Positions 36,601 to 48,679 of a stretch of DNA of 64,000 nucleotides are shown one piece after another. This DNA is from Craterostigma plantagineum. Lineage: Eukaryota; Streptophyta; Magnoliopsida; Lamiales; Linderniaceae. Position 1 is the stretch's first letter. Each line of letters starts with the position of its first letter. The notes beneath the pieces are model-generated. The model did no database searches and had not been told where the DNA came from. It worked only from the letters and a program-made list of their open reading frames with translations. A program made the translations under genes and the position numbers. The stretch spans positions 124,001-188,000 of the forward strand of contig JAPQWV010000683.1 of NCBI GenBank assembly GCA_027422505.1, given 5' to 3'.

Positions 36601-39503
36601 GCAGCAGCAACCTTCTCGTCGATCGACCCTTCGACAGCAAGCTCGAAAACTTTCTCAATCTCTGTCAAGCTTTGATTATATTAATGAGTTTAAATTCAGC
36701 TGCTTTGCTTTCAGAGAATGAAAAATCTTAGAAATTAAAGTATATTCCGAAAACCTATGACAAATATCCTAAAATGCATCTCTCAACTGATTTCCGGTCC
36801 TAAGTTGCTAGAAGTTACACGATTTCTACAAAAGCGTAATACGGAAAGAAAGACAAGTCTACAGCTTCTAAATAACACCAAAGAATGCATACCTCGAAGC
36901 AGGGGTTGAAACTAAAGCAGCCAACATTTCTGGGCTTAGTTTTGCTCCTTTCGTAAACGACAACCAATTGGTTAACTGAAAGGGAGCTTTATCGGGAACT
37001 TGATTGGACTGTTCACTAACATAACCTGGCCAGAAATAAACGGACGTGTCCAAAACAGATCTGGCTATGCATGCTTCAACGATTAAATGATGCAAGGAAC
37101 CAGCTGCAATAAGAAACAAGAAAGGACTTCGGTCAGAACTGAATAAAAAAGCTACGGAAGAAAGAAGATAAAGATTACTTACAGCAGTTAAACGAGGCAT
37201 CCACTGTGTTCTCATCATTTATGCCTGATACGACCATCATCGCTCTAGTAGCTGCTAAATTCGCAAAAACTACAGCTGATTGAGGTGGCATTAGCAATCT
37301 CTTGTGATCGATTAAGATCTGAAGACTAGACACAAAAGCTTGACGTCGTTTCCCAGGCACTATTTCTTCAGCCATTTCCTCCTCTTCGACAAGATCCGCA
37401 ATAACGAGTGGTGTGATACACAATAACACCGACAGTCGAGCGTCAAGGAGAGGCACGGGCCCCTCAATAGGATCTCTCTCCTACAAGTAAAAGAAATACA
37501 TTATATAAGAAAAGTGTGGTACAAACAAGAGCCCAAGCTCAGACAACTCGGTTTAATACCCTCTGAACAAGGCGAAGAGCAGCCATCCAAAGTCCTAGGA
37601 AGATCTCATGCCAAGGCACATCGTACATTGCTTTAAGGGATTTAACGAGGCCTGGAGAAAAAAATGTGTTCACATCATAATCTGAACAAGTGACAACTTC
37701 AGACATCATAAGGGGAATAAACATTACCAGTGACAATTTCTACTGCACTTGTTGCACTGACTTGGGAATTATCCATCATGTCTTCTAAGAGCATATCCAA
37801 AGGTAGCCATAGAGCAGAGGGACTTATCCCGATACAGAGACCATCGTAATCAGCTCCACGGCTGGATTTTATTACGGGGATGGACTCTAAAGACAATGTA
37901 CTATGAAACTGACTGGCCATAACATTTTCACTGCCTGATATAAACTGCGTGGGAATCACTTGAATAGCAGGATCTGAGCTTCTCAAAGCCAGCGAACTTT
38001 TAACTAGCAGCTGTAGCCGTTGCATGAAGCATTTCCAGTCTGTTAAACTGTAGATGAATTAAAAATTTAAAACATAGAAATCAAAGGAGACGATGACAGA
38101 AGTTGGAAGGAATATAGTTAAAGGGGCTAAAGTCCGAACGTGTTTTGGCGTGCCAAGTAAAGAATCCTTGAAGTCGCTTTATTCTGCAAAATTGTCGTAA
38201 GCAATTCTACAGCTATGAGTGTATTTTCCGATTTCAGTTTCTCCTTATGGTGAAGTTTCTTCTCCTCATCAATGTTATGAATGTCTATCTCCATCTCGTC
38301 AGATTTAACAGGCCATTTCGGGTCAATGTCTGTCAGCTGAAGTAATCCTTCGTCGTCGAGCACAGATTCAACTAGCTGCCACACTATGGAAAAGACAAAC
38401 AAAACCATGGTAACGCCAGCTTCATCTGCTTCAAGTCCAAACTTCTCAGACAAACCAAGCACCTTGTCCAAGGAATTCATAGTCCTGTAAATAAAAATTT
38501 GACAACATAATGTAACTGTTGAGGTGAGACATTTCAATATATACACATATATAAACCATATATACAGATCAAGACGTGAAAATTTTGTAAATGAAGAGAG
38601 ACGGAAGTATGCCCATGAAAAAGGTGGACTTCAGAAAAAAAAAAACGATTACTCACTTTTCTTGATTAGGCAACTTCAAGTGTTCTTTCAGTTTAAAGGC
38701 GTGTCTCTTAAGAAGTTCCATGTAGAGCCTAAATGCTGCTGGAAACAAATGGCGCTTCGGAATTACCCTACATGAGAAATTAACTCATTTCAATCACCAT
38801 GGACAGAACATTTTACGAAGAAAAGCATAGCAAGAATAATTGTTCCTACGCATTGTGAGAAAAATCAAACCACAGTATTAAGTCTGCCATCTTTGGGGTT
38901 CAAGCAAAATAAAAAAAGTCAGATACAAAAAAGGTACAACACCTCGTAAAAAGTATACAAAGCTCAAAAAAAAAAAAAAACTTAATCTGCTTCTTCTACA
39001 CAATCAAGAGCCAAATATCACTAAAAAGTCAGAACATTCAGAAAAAATCTACACTAAGAGAAAAGAGATTAAGGAAACATAACTATGACACAACTGACAA
39101 CTAAGCGCTAGTCGGATTCCCAACAAAAGATTTTCAATTCAGCCAAAACAATCACTTCTCAGTAATCACTCAACTCAGACAAAATCTCAAAAACAACCAA
39201 GAAAACCAAATGAAACCTTGTCGAGAGCAGCCCAAGGACGAGAAAAGGATGCACAATTTTGAGACACAAGGCCCTGTCCAGTATTTTCCAAGCTATAGGG
39301 ACATTGTTGTCCCAGCAAATGTGAGACACCAAAACATTCGCTAGCTCGACGCTCGGAAAACTCACGCCGTAGGAAGACAGCGTCGATGAAACCTCAATTG
39401 CCCATATCGAAGGGTCGACACACTTCTCTTGGGCCAATTTAGTCAGCTCAGAAACTCTATCCCACGCCATGCTGGTTGTTCGCCTCGACTCCTCCATGGC
39501 CAA
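33699..39503 (-). CDS. MED33A: Mediator complex subunit 33 (MED33A/B; REF4/RFR1-type)
   Basis: A plant-specific tail subunit of the Mediator complex. Arabidopsis REF4 and RFR1 restrain phenylpropanoid gene expression. Twelve exons: 39217-39503, 38657-38767, 38140-38484, 37729-38047, 37560-37651, 37183-37480, 36892-37103, 36555-36669, 36285-36446, 35526-36195, 35221-35427 and 33699-34786. They sum to 1302 codons, so 1301 aa, close to the family's usual size. The start MAMEESRR has a second Met two codons on; either could be used. Conserved blocks are WDRVSELTKLAQEKCVDP near the N terminus, PAWDILEAVPFVAEAALTAC, and the C-terminal SGSIGQLLGHGFRSLCTGGL and LTGGPGLAQSLIKETVPSW. The last exon is GC-rich. 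No known catalytic domain is expected. Which paralogue cannot be told. Confidence 0.94.
34859..35169. mobile_element. long-TIR MITE filling most of the last MED33 intron
   Basis: Arms of about 95 bp face each other: the left begins TATTTAGGGGGGAGATC and contains GAATTTAGAGGCTGATATTA; the right, read inward, begins TAATTTAGGGGGGATGTC and contains GAATTTAGAGGTTGGCATTA. The transcript could fold into a long hairpin. It occupies most of the 434-nt intron between exons 11 and 12. The target duplication is not clear. Confidence 0.7.
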
Positions 39504-40763
39504 AACTCACAGATTTTTCATGATTTCATCCCAATTTGTTGATTCAAATATGGCTGGCTGGTTTTAATCTAGTCAAGAACGTGAGCTTCGGGGCAGTGGA
39601 GAAATTTGGGAATTTGAAGAAATTTATATCTCGAGTAACACTTGCCTATTTTACCAAATGGTCAAATTTTGTTGGCATACGTATATTATCATTAAAGATA
39701 TTTATTGATTTAAGGTTTAACAGTTTTAAACGTAAAGCAAGCGTTTTTGCAAGGAATAAATCTATAGTGAAATTAACTGTATAATAAAATTATTAATACA
39801 CGTGACAAGCCGGAATTTTTATTCGGTACCACTATCAAATTCGATACTATTATATTTGTCCACTAACATCACTTCACGTGCTTCTAAAAAATTGGATGTT
39901 TACATTATGCTTATGATTAATACGTTACGATGGTGATTATGATTTGATAAAGATATATCGATAGAATATGTGAAAAAGAAAAAGTAAACGAATTACATGC
40001 TTCTCGTTCAACGCCGAGTACAGTAGTTGGTAATAACTCCCAATCATCGGATAATACGATTGTTGGCAACTAATAACCGCTTGATTATGATTATCGAACA
40101 TTAAATTTTCGTTTGAAATATGATCGGAAATTCAATTCAACGAAAATTAGATAATGCTTGGTCCAAGTCAAAGTCCACGGGCCAACAGTTGTAGGACTCG
40201 ACCCGCTTTAAAAAGCCCATTTAACTTTTCCTTGCGTTTGATTTGATGATTGATGTCTAAATAACTTTAGGCACAAGTTAATTTGATAACTATATATGAT
40301 TGCGGCAAAAATTATCTTTCTGAGGCTCAGCTCAAGTGACCACCTCTTAATTGATTTGTTTTGTCAATTCGTTATTACAACTATTACAACTAGTACGGGC
40401 GCAAGGGCGTTAAGCGTGCCAGTTGAGTTAGCTGCTGTCGGAAAAAGCGCAATAGCCATAGAGTCAATCCCTGGACCCGGTTCAAATGATTTGATCCAAA
40501 GTGTCATCACAAGAAGAAGCTCGTGCCACTTAAAACAATATATATTGCCTGTCTCTTTCATCAAGTTCTTTTAGGTCGGTCAGAGCCATTCGAGAGTTCT
40601 TCTATCTAGTCACTGGGATTCTCCTGATGAATAGGTGTATGAAACTGGGTTTTACTCTATGGTTGTGCTTAAAATATAATTGTTCTAATTTGAATTTTGA
40701 AATATGTTTAGTAGATGAAATTATATATAAAAGGAAAATAAAGAGTAGGAGTATAAGTGTAAC
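39504..40763. other. MED33 5' flank and unassigned intergenic DNA
   Basis: AT-rich with no supported gene. The first few hundred bases should hold the MED33 promoter. A short open frame near 40364-40564 has no recognisable motif. Confidence 0.45.
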
Positions 40764-41251
40764 TAGACCTGTCAAAACGGGCCGGCGGGGCGCGCCGGCC
40801 CGTAGCCCGCCAAAGCCCGCCCACTGGCGGGGCGATCTAGCCCGCCAACCCGGCGGGCTTTTAAGAAAGCTAGGCCCGCGCCCGCCCAATGGCGGGCCAC
40901 GGGCCCGGCGGGCTTAGCCCGCATAAATTTAAAAACATAAAAAAACCTGAAAATCAAAAAAATAAATAAAAAAATATTTAATATATTTCAACTTCAGAAA
41001 ATATTAATTAATTTATCTTTTAATTTTATAAATTATAAAATCTTACAAAAAAAATATAAAAAATTATATATATATATATATTTATCAATTAATATATAGT
41101 ATTCATTATTGGCGAGCCAGCGGGTCGGCCCGCTCCACTCCGCCCCGCCGAAGCCCGCGGCCGCGCGGGGCGGGCTTTTTAGGCCCGCCTCCTGGCGGGC
41201 CTGAAAAATCGGAGCCCGCCCAGCGGGCCGCGGGTAATATTGACGGCTCTA
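40764..41251. mobile_element. GC-rich-ended hAT MITE, 488 bp
   Basis: Left end TAGACCTGTCAA and right end read inward TAGAGCCGTCAA. Flanks AGTGTAAC (40756-40763) and AGTATAAC (41252-41259) form an 8-bp target duplication with one mismatch. The ends are very GC-rich with repeated GGCGGGC/GCCCGCC words and the middle is nearly pure A/T. No coding capacity. Confidence 0.82.
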
Positions 41252-41985
41252 AGTATAACAACTAAAAATTGAGTGGTTGAATATGGTAATTATTAGTTAA
41301 TGAAATTAGAAATAGAGGGGTTAAATTATGAACATTTTTAATTAATCAAATTAAAAATAGGGGGTTAAATTGTAAATTTTACATACCAAAATGACAGTTA
41401 ATAGTCACCCCTCACCCTCAATATAATAGAGTAGATTTTACCAATATCACAATTCCTCAAATCTATTTTATATATAATAAAATTAAATTTATAATTTAAT
41501 CAAAAAGATAACTTAAATATAAAATAATATGTCTATATTTACGGACTGCACATGTATAGAATGTGCTTAAATACTAGTTATGATTTATGGAACGGTCATT
41601 TGTTGCACGTGTAAATTCGGAGCCATTCAAGCTAGTTTGTATAATTTCGATATAAATTCGGGGCACTCAAGTTTTTCAATGACTCGTAAGTAGTAAGCTT
41701 TTATATTATTATTATTATTTAATTTTTTATTTTTTAAATAAATTAATGGCGTGTTACTTCGTTCTCTTAAGTTCACGATCTTGGTCCTCGAATATGGAAA
41801 TATCGAAGAACTGAAGCACCAAAGACCCAAGGTCCCTTTATTCTATTATCATCCTCATTAAATATTCAAGTTTATTAGTAAATCGGATCATATAAACCAT
41901 GTTAGTATTGCAAAAATAATTTCAGACGCTATCGAATGTCCACATAGTAAGTGAAACAAGTAATCAAATGAGATAGCCGAAAAAA
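41252..41985. other. AT-rich intergenic DNA
   Basis: No gene, repeat boundary or RNA feature recognised. Confidence 0.4.
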
Positions 41986-43637
41986 GGCTTTTTAATTAAA
42001 ATAAAGCTATTTAAAGCCAAATTCGATAAAATAGGATTATTCTGGTCTAACCTAATAAAATCGAGCGAAACGTTTCTAATAGCCGCGTCGTCGCGTCTAT
42101 TAGACGCGACGATGACGTGGCACTGCGTGATCACGCGGAAAACTAGCTGGGCCCGCTTTGTGCCCGCGTCGCGGCTATTGGGCGCGACGACGCGGTTAAT
42201 AGACGCGATGCGTTGACGCAGCCCACTAACCCACTAATAGGACGGCCCACTACGCGATGTTTGCGTAATGGGTCACCGTCGCGTCCATTGGGCGCGACGT
42301 CGCCGCCATTGCCCGAGACGTTGCATTTAATAGACGCGGCGGTATTCCCTATTTAAGCGATGCGATTTTTAGTTGATAATACATAAAATTTCATACATAT
42401 CCAATATAGTGTATAGAAAAATTCAAATAGTTATTTATTACGGCGGTGAAATCATACACGAATCAAACACCGTTCGATATAGTATTCAAACCATCGGTTA
42501 TCGACGAATTCGTCGCGAAACCAATTTCGAGCAATTTCTTAGTATGCTGTATGACTGATTGACCATCGACAGGGAGTCCCCACAGCACACCAACGTCCTC
42601 AAGCGTGACGGTGGCCACACCCACAGGCAAGTGGAACGTGTGCGTCTCCTTCCTCCACCTCTCTACGAGAGCAGTGATCAAGTGTGGATCTAACTTCTGA
42701 TCCATAACTATAGACGCCGTAGAACGACATCGTATCCAACTTATCCAAAATACGACCTTGCAACTGCACCGATCGTGAAAGCTTACCCCACACGATGCTC
42801 TCCAAACCCCTAACGGTCAAAGGCGTGTCTATGGCACCATCAGAATTAGATAGTACATCGTTACAACGAGACTATCCTGGAATATCAACAGGGAGCGATC
42901 TAGCGGACCGTAGTATTCGTACGTATCCATCCTAAATCGAACGTCTACAAATCAATATCGCCATAACTACCATCAAGCACACACATAAATTGAATCATGT
43001 AGTAACAATCGAATCAATCAACCTAAAAGCCCTAATTTCAAAATTAGGGTTTGAAATTAGGAAAAATTCCTAAATCCAATCAATTATGTACAATCTACTA
43101 AGCAACCCACAATATATAAAGCACATATTATACCAAAAATACAAACTTAAACGCAAGAATTCGACGAAATTTAACGAAACATCAAAATCAAGATTTAAAC
43201 AAATTATGAGTTTCATACCCAAACGAAGCTTAATCAATGATGACGAGGATGAACGGATCTATCACGTGATGTTCGCCGGTGGTGTTCGCCGCTGCAATTT
43301 GCCGGATTCGATGGGGAGCAGCCATGGAGAAATGAGGAAAAAGAAGAGGAGTCGCGGCCTTTATTAGCCACGTCGTCGCTGCTATTAAGCGCGACGTCGC
43401 GGCTAATAGGCGCGACGAAGGTTCTACTGGGCCAACAGTCGGCCCAGTTAATTTTTTTTTTGAATTTCAGGCCCGATTTTTAAATATCGGGCCCAATCAG
43501 GCCCGCGTTAAGCCATGGTGCCCGTGCCACGCGACGTCGCTGATAAGGGAGGCGTTTCGCTCGATTTTATTAATTTAGACCAAAATAACCCTATTTTATC
43601 GAATTTGGCTTTAAATAGCATTATTTTAATTAAAGCC
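41986..43637. mobile_element. Mutator-like element carrying a plant-mobile-domain (PMD) fragment
   Basis: Arms of about 85-90 bp are inverted repeats: left 41986-42072 and right 43553-43637 share TATTTAAAGCCAAATTCGAT and AATAAAATCGAGCGAAACG. Inside both ends are CG-rich repeats built on TTAATAGACGCGACG-like words. The middle holds a minus-strand fragment of the plant mobile domain, which in plants is often carried by Mutator-like elements. The outer limits and target duplication are not exact. Confidence 0.7.
42463..42930 (-). pseudogene. plant mobile domain (PMD) fragment, disrupted
   Basis: Starts MDTYEYYGPLDRSLL, the usual opening of PMD proteins. Core motifs then follow in other frames: DPHLITALVERWRKETHTFH and VGVATVTLEDVGVLWGLPVDG. 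PMD proteins include MAIN/MAIL nuclear proteins and transposon-borne copies. The reading frame is broken at least once between start and core, and the C-terminal two thirds is absent, so this is a non-functional fragment carried by the surrounding element. Confidence 0.7.
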
Positions 43638-44003
43638 CAAAAAAATATAAAAACTAAAAAACAAATAGAAATCAATTTTTTCATAGCAAATCTCCATTTA
43701 TGGAGCAGAATGAAAGGAGCTGAAATAAAAACCGTACTTACTCCACAATCGACATATATACATCGCGTCACACTATTGTATCTTTAAATGCGAATGATAA
43801 TTTCAGTTAGTCACATCGTGATCGAGTGCAGAAATTTCGACACCCGTCTAAGGTTTTCTTTTTCTTTATAATAGTTAGTTCATAGAGGTATCTTATTACA
43901 GTCTGTATGGTAATGAACAAGCTAGTGAACAAAACAAGCTGTCTTTTTTCCATAACTATAAGGCACAAAGGTAACAGAAGGACTAATGCAATGAAATAGC
44001 TTC
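43638..44003. other. short intergenic stretch ending in the Gypsy target duplication
   Basis: AT-rich, no gene seen. The last five bases GCTTC (43999-44003) are the left target-site duplication of the Gypsy element. Confidence 0.5.
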
Positions 44004-44307
44004 TGATGGATCATGAAGCACTTTGGCCAACTTTTTAGGCCCAATGTTAGCCCGAGACACTGACCCTCAATAATAAAGCCCAATGGCCCACTTACTGGCC
44101 CAAAATCTGTCTATAAATACCCAAAGTGGGACATGCATTTAAGAGGTCCAGGATACAATAGTTGGGCCCCGCCCTACAAACTTGCTCCTGTAATCCCGTG
44201 CCCATTGTCGCTCTAGGACGTAACACGTTCCTCCCGTGACCTACAACAGGGACCATCTGTTGATTCGGGTGGACCGGAAGACCAGGCTACCGAACCGCAC
44301 CGGATCA
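44004..44307 (+). repeat. Gypsy 5' LTR
   Basis: 304 bp, TG...CA ends. Contains TATAAATACC near 44112, a probable core promoter TATA box, with transcription expected some 30 bp downstream. Confidence 0.93.
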
Positions 44308-44330
44308 GTTTGGCGCCATCTGTGGGAACG
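44308..44330 (+). other. Gypsy primer-binding site
   Basis: GTTTGGCGCCATCTGTGGG directly after the LTR, the form typical of plant Gypsy elements of this group. The matching tRNA was not assigned. Confidence 0.75.
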
Positions 44331-44909
44331 CCTTCTTGTATTTCAGGGAGAGGGAAACAAGGGGAACACGCTTGTTCAGACGCAAATACCTTTAGGAACC
44401 ACGTCATGCAACGACAAATAAACCAAATGTTTGGTGCCCAGGATGAAGTAGCTCCTTTACAAAACGGGCCACCACCGATATCGGACGTACCTCGGGCTGG
44501 GAGAACCTACACCCCCGAGGAATTTACGATTGGTGAACGAAGAAGCGCGAAAGCTGCTAGCAGAAACCACAGAACAACCTACACGTGCGCTGAGGTCGCG
44601 GCAGGAGGCTACGAGAGTCGAACCCCTGACACTGTTCCCAGACATATTACCGAATGGAGAAGCACCACAAGATCCATCAACCCAAGCACATATGCCTCGT
44701 TTCAGTTATAGGGCTCCTGCAGGGAGGGAGCAGCGTCACGATCCGCCACCCCATAGATACCACGCGGGGATACACGAACAGGAGACACAACAGATTCTAC
44801 CTAACAAGTTGAGACGGAGGATTATAGCACATACGAAGCCCGATCGCCAACAAGGGCACCTGTCGTTAATTTAAATAATGCATTCTGCGGGGAGATAGCA
44901 AAAGAAACG

Positions 44910-45690
44910 ATGCCAACAGATTTCAAGATTCCGGAGCTTTCACGTTATGATGGGAGCAAGGATCCACATGACCACCTGGAGGACTTTGATGGGGTGGTCG
45001 ACATATACGGTTACTCGGACGCTTTGAAGTGTAAAGTGTTCAAGGCGACACTACTTGGGAAGGCGAGAGAATGGTTTTCATCCCTACCCCAGGGGAGTAT
45101 TAAGTCTTTTGAAGACCTAACACTAAAGTTCAAGTATCACTTCGCCAGTAAAGCCAGGTCTAGAAGAACGCTCATTTGTTTGTTCTTAAGACATGGAGCG
45201 AATGAAACCTTGAGGGATTTCATGTCAAGGTTCAACAACGCGTTGATGGAAGTTCTCGATGTGGGCATTGATACGGCCACTGAGTGTATGCTGCAAAGTT
45301 TGAGGATGGGGAAATTTCTGGATGATTTGGCGGGGGACCGTCCAAGAACGGTAGATGAGATGAAGAGGCGGGCAGAGAAGTTTATTAGAATTGAGGAGGC
45401 TAATCGAGCCAAGGAAGATGAACCAAGGAATCGCCCCCCTCGGGAGCCGAAAGACAAACAAGCCCAACATTGGGGGGAGGACAGCAGGAGAATGAGGAAC
45501 GAACGGAGACTCCCAGTCGAAAAGCAGAGACCGCGATGGCACTCGTACCACCCACTGAAAACCACGATGACAAAGGCATTGAGGACCATCCATTCGAGTG
45601 TTGTGCAATGGCACCCAAGATGAAAGAGAGTATGACAAGTCGCACCTCGAACAAGTATTGCAATTTTCATAAGGAGATATGACATCATAC
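44910..45690 (+). pseudogene. Gypsy gag (Retrotrans_gag), decayed
   Basis: The conserved gag core is intact: FKIPELSRYDGSKDPHDHL, AREWFSSLPQGSI, and an RHGANETLRDFMSRFN block, followed by a basic Arg/Glu-rich region. Just after, the zinc-knuckle-like segment (YCNFHKEI, HHTNDCIQLRDEIERLL near 45655-45735) is in another frame and carries an in-frame stop, so the polyprotein cannot be made in one piece. The true start is probably upstream, at 44407 or so. Confidence 0.85.
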
Positions 45691-45973
45691 CAATGATTGT
45701 ATACAGCTAAGGGACGAGATTGAAAGGCTCCTACGGATGGGACATTTTCGAGAGTTGATCGATGAATACGTGCGAAAAGGAACCGTGGACAATGGAGCAA
45801 ACTCAAGAGCTTGGGCTAACCCCCCCTCGCGGGAATCACACGGAGGTCAAGCGAATGAGCCTAAGGAAAGGCCGCCAGTAATGAACCATGCAAAGGTTGG
45901 AAACCCAGGAGCGATGAGCATTAATATGATCGTAGGGCGACGGGAGGAGATTCGAATAATGCAATGAGGCGTT

Positions 45974-46484
45974 ATGCCAGAAGATCATCACATGAGAGGT
46001 ATTCACATTTTCGAACAGGGCAGTGATGGGGATCGAGAAGACTTGGAGGGTATCAAGCTCCCGCATCATGACCCGATTGTCATTCGGATGACTATTGCGA
46101 ATTACGACGTTGGCAGGGTATTGGTTGATAATGGGGCTTTCGTAAACATCCTCTTCACAAATGTTCTTGGGTAAATGAATATCGTTTCACCAACCTGGGA
46201 CTGGTTGACACTTGTTTATCAGGGTTCGGAGGACAGTCTGTTACCCCATTAGGATCCATCAAGCTGCCTACCAGCATGGGTGACCAAACGAACAATCGAA
46301 TGGAGATTCTAGAGTATATGGTAGTAGACGGACGGGCGGAACGCATTCAACACGATACTGAGAAGGACGGTGTTGAATAGATTCGATGCAGTCACTTCAT
46401 CTAAGTGCCTTAAGGTCAAATTTCCCACTGAAAGTGGAATATCGGTAGCTTGTTGTGATTAGTCGTTAGCCAGAAGTTGCTATG
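45974..46484 (+). pseudogene. Gypsy aspartic protease remnant
   Basis: HHDPIVIRMTIANYDVGRVL runs into VDNGAFVNILF, the retroviral-type protease loop with the usual D-S/T-G changed to D-N-G, as is common in this lineage. Further on, FPTES and SLARSCYV correspond to the linker before reverse transcriptase. Frames change twice and a stop is present. The sequence breaks at about 46485, where reverse transcriptase should begin. Confidence 0.75.
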
Positions 46485-46485
46485 T

Positions 46486-47396
46486 CGCGGCTCTTGAGCT
46501 TCATTCCTCCGTCGAGCAACTTATTCGCGAATGGAACCCCGATGCTCCAATTGTTGATCCCTCGATGGGTACTCTTCGGAGCTGTCCACTTGGTGGTACA
46601 CCATAGGGACTTCATAATGCTCACATTTCCTTAGAAGACCAGACCGCGATGCTCGACTCTGACTTTACTGATACCCTAGCGAGGGGTGTCCATATACTGC
46701 CTAGGGTATGCACGAGCTTTTGTATTTATTTGGCTCATCCCTTTCCTTTGCTAACACATGCCTTCCATGCTTCTTAGGCGCACGACATTATCCACGCTTT
46801 GGGGCTCCAATGCGCTCGCCGCGTTGCTTTACTTAAGGCCGCTGAGGATAAACATGCGGCGGAGCTTTCCGCAATTAAAGAGCAACATGCAGAAGAATTG
46901 CAGCTTCAAGTTGTGAAGGTCGCAGTCTTAGAGAACAAGATCCTGAGCCTAGATGAAGAGAAAAAGCGGCACGCTCGAGAAGTTGTTGTTTCCTTCGAGC
47001 GGGGCGAGAAGCGTGGACGCAGCCATGCGGTGACCGACTATCAGAAATCTCGTGAGTTTAATGCATTTTGCGATGAGCAGAAGATGATTGGAGCTCGCGA
47101 GTTTAGTGCTTCTAAAGCCTTTGAGATCGCACGGCTTAACTTTACCCGCCACGACCATGCGGATGGATTTTGGAAAGCGGTGTCCCAGGTTCGTTTACTT
47201 AGGGGAAAGGAAGATGATTTTGACAAAGCGAAACTCGATCCCATGGCTGACGAGAATCTCCTACCCTATCCTGGTATCGATCCGCCCGACTCGTCAACCG
47301 ATCCTTACAGGGACCTAGCGTTCTCTCCCCCATTCGATGATGTTGGTGGCGATGACGATATGCAAGTTGATATTGGTGGTGCTTAGTTCGTATTAG
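46486..47396 (+). pseudogene. forward copy of the C-terminal half of the element's antisense ORF
   Basis: Codes AALELHSSVEQLIREWNPDA, then a coiled-coil region (AAEDKHAAELSAIKEQHAEE) and an acidic tail ending MQVDIGGA. The same protein segment occurs on the minus strand at 49976-50770, so the two form a large inverted repeat. This copy keeps the tail of about 45 residues that the minus-strand copy has lost. In-frame stops occur near its start. Confidence 0.85.
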
Positions 47397-47689
47397 GAAT
47401 TGTTTTGGTTGTGCGTTTTTTTTACGTTGCACGGAACCGTGCATTTGCTTTAGTTTAGTCATGATTTGTCTTTGGCCGACGCACTCTTGCCTTTTCTTGT
47501 TTTTGTATCAGACTTACGTGAGCGTTTTCCATGAATGTATGGTTTCTTTGCTTTTACACAATTTTTTGGTCGATTTGTCCCGGGAGCTATATTGACGAAA
47601 GCCTGTAATATGCGTTTCTTCCCAGACAAGTCGTCTCCCTCGTCTCCTAAGTAGTAATGACTTCCGTAAACTGCGTTCCCCTCGTAATA

Positions 47690-47935
47690 AGCGCTCCCTC
47701 GCTCCCAAGGTGGAAACGAGCTGCTAAGTTGCGCTCTCTACGTTGCGAACGCTCCCTCACCCTAATGTTGGCGATGAGCCTTAAGCGAGCACTCCCACGC
47801 TCCAAAAGGTAGCGTTGAGCTATTAAGTCGCGCTCCCTGCATAGCGAACACTCCCTCACCCCAAATTTCGCGATGAGACTTCAAGTGAGCACTCCCACGC
47901 TCCCAAGGTAACGTTGAGCTGTTAAAGTCCGAGGT
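47690..47935. repeat. ~120-bp tandem repeat, two copies
   Basis: Units contain GCGAACGCTCCCTCACC, GAGCACTCCCACGCTCC and CGTTGAGCT. Part of the non-coding 3' region of the Gypsy element. Confidence 0.8.
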
Positions 47936-48224
47936 AGTTGATTTCCAAGCTAGCTTATGAAATTAGAACACACTTGCTTTAGCGTAACTATCACTTCCAA
48001 GTTAATATATTTTCTTTTTTTTTTTTTCAGTTACGAGGATAATATTTGATCGCTCATCACATTAGATTTTATCCGTATCCCAGTGCTTGTGCGTCATTTG
48101 CAACACGTTTCACGCGTAACGTTCCATTTCATGAGTGCTCCCCTTAGATTGATTTATCTTGGTTTGAGTTGTGCACCCCAGTAAGGAGAAAACTAATATT
48201 ATCACCCACTACTGTGGACTTGGC

Positions 48225-48620
48225 GTTCTACCTCTCTAAGGAGGACTAAGCATTTTTTTGACTCCACGGAGGACTTAGCCTTTTCACCTCTCGTAGAGGA
48301 CTCGGCTGTTCACCCCTCTACGGAGGACTTAGCCTTTTCACCTCTACGGAGGACTTAGCCTTTTCACCTCTCGTAGAGGACTCGGCTGTTCACCTCTCTA
48401 CGGAGGACTTAGCCTTTTTACCTCTCGTAGAGGACTCGGTTGCTCACCTCTCTAAGGAGGACTTGGCCTTTTTACCTCTTGCAGAGAGGACTCGGTTGTT
48501 CACCTCGGAGGACTTAGCCTTTTCACCTCTCGTAGAGGACTCGGCTGTTCACCTCTCTAAGGAGGACTTAGCCCCTTTATTACCTTATTATTTTTTCAAG
48601 CGGTACACCTCCCTAAGGAG
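48225..48620. repeat. ~60-bp tandem array in the Gypsy element
   Basis: Six to seven degenerate units alternate CGGAGGACTTAGCCTTTTC and CTCGTAGAGGACTCGGCTG. Tandem arrays between integrase and the LTR are common in Tat-lineage elements. Confidence 0.88.
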
Positions 48621-48679
48621 TGCTTGTCCATACGTTCCTAAATGTTACCAAACGTAAATTTGAGCAGAATAGAACACCA

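Noticed and set aside
40364..40564. 66-residue hydrophobic minus-strand ORF
   Set aside because: Single short frame without homologue-like motif, and no splice partners seen.
45137..45806. Minus-strand ORFs of 183 and 193 residues
   Set aside because: Antisense shadows of the Gypsy gag region.
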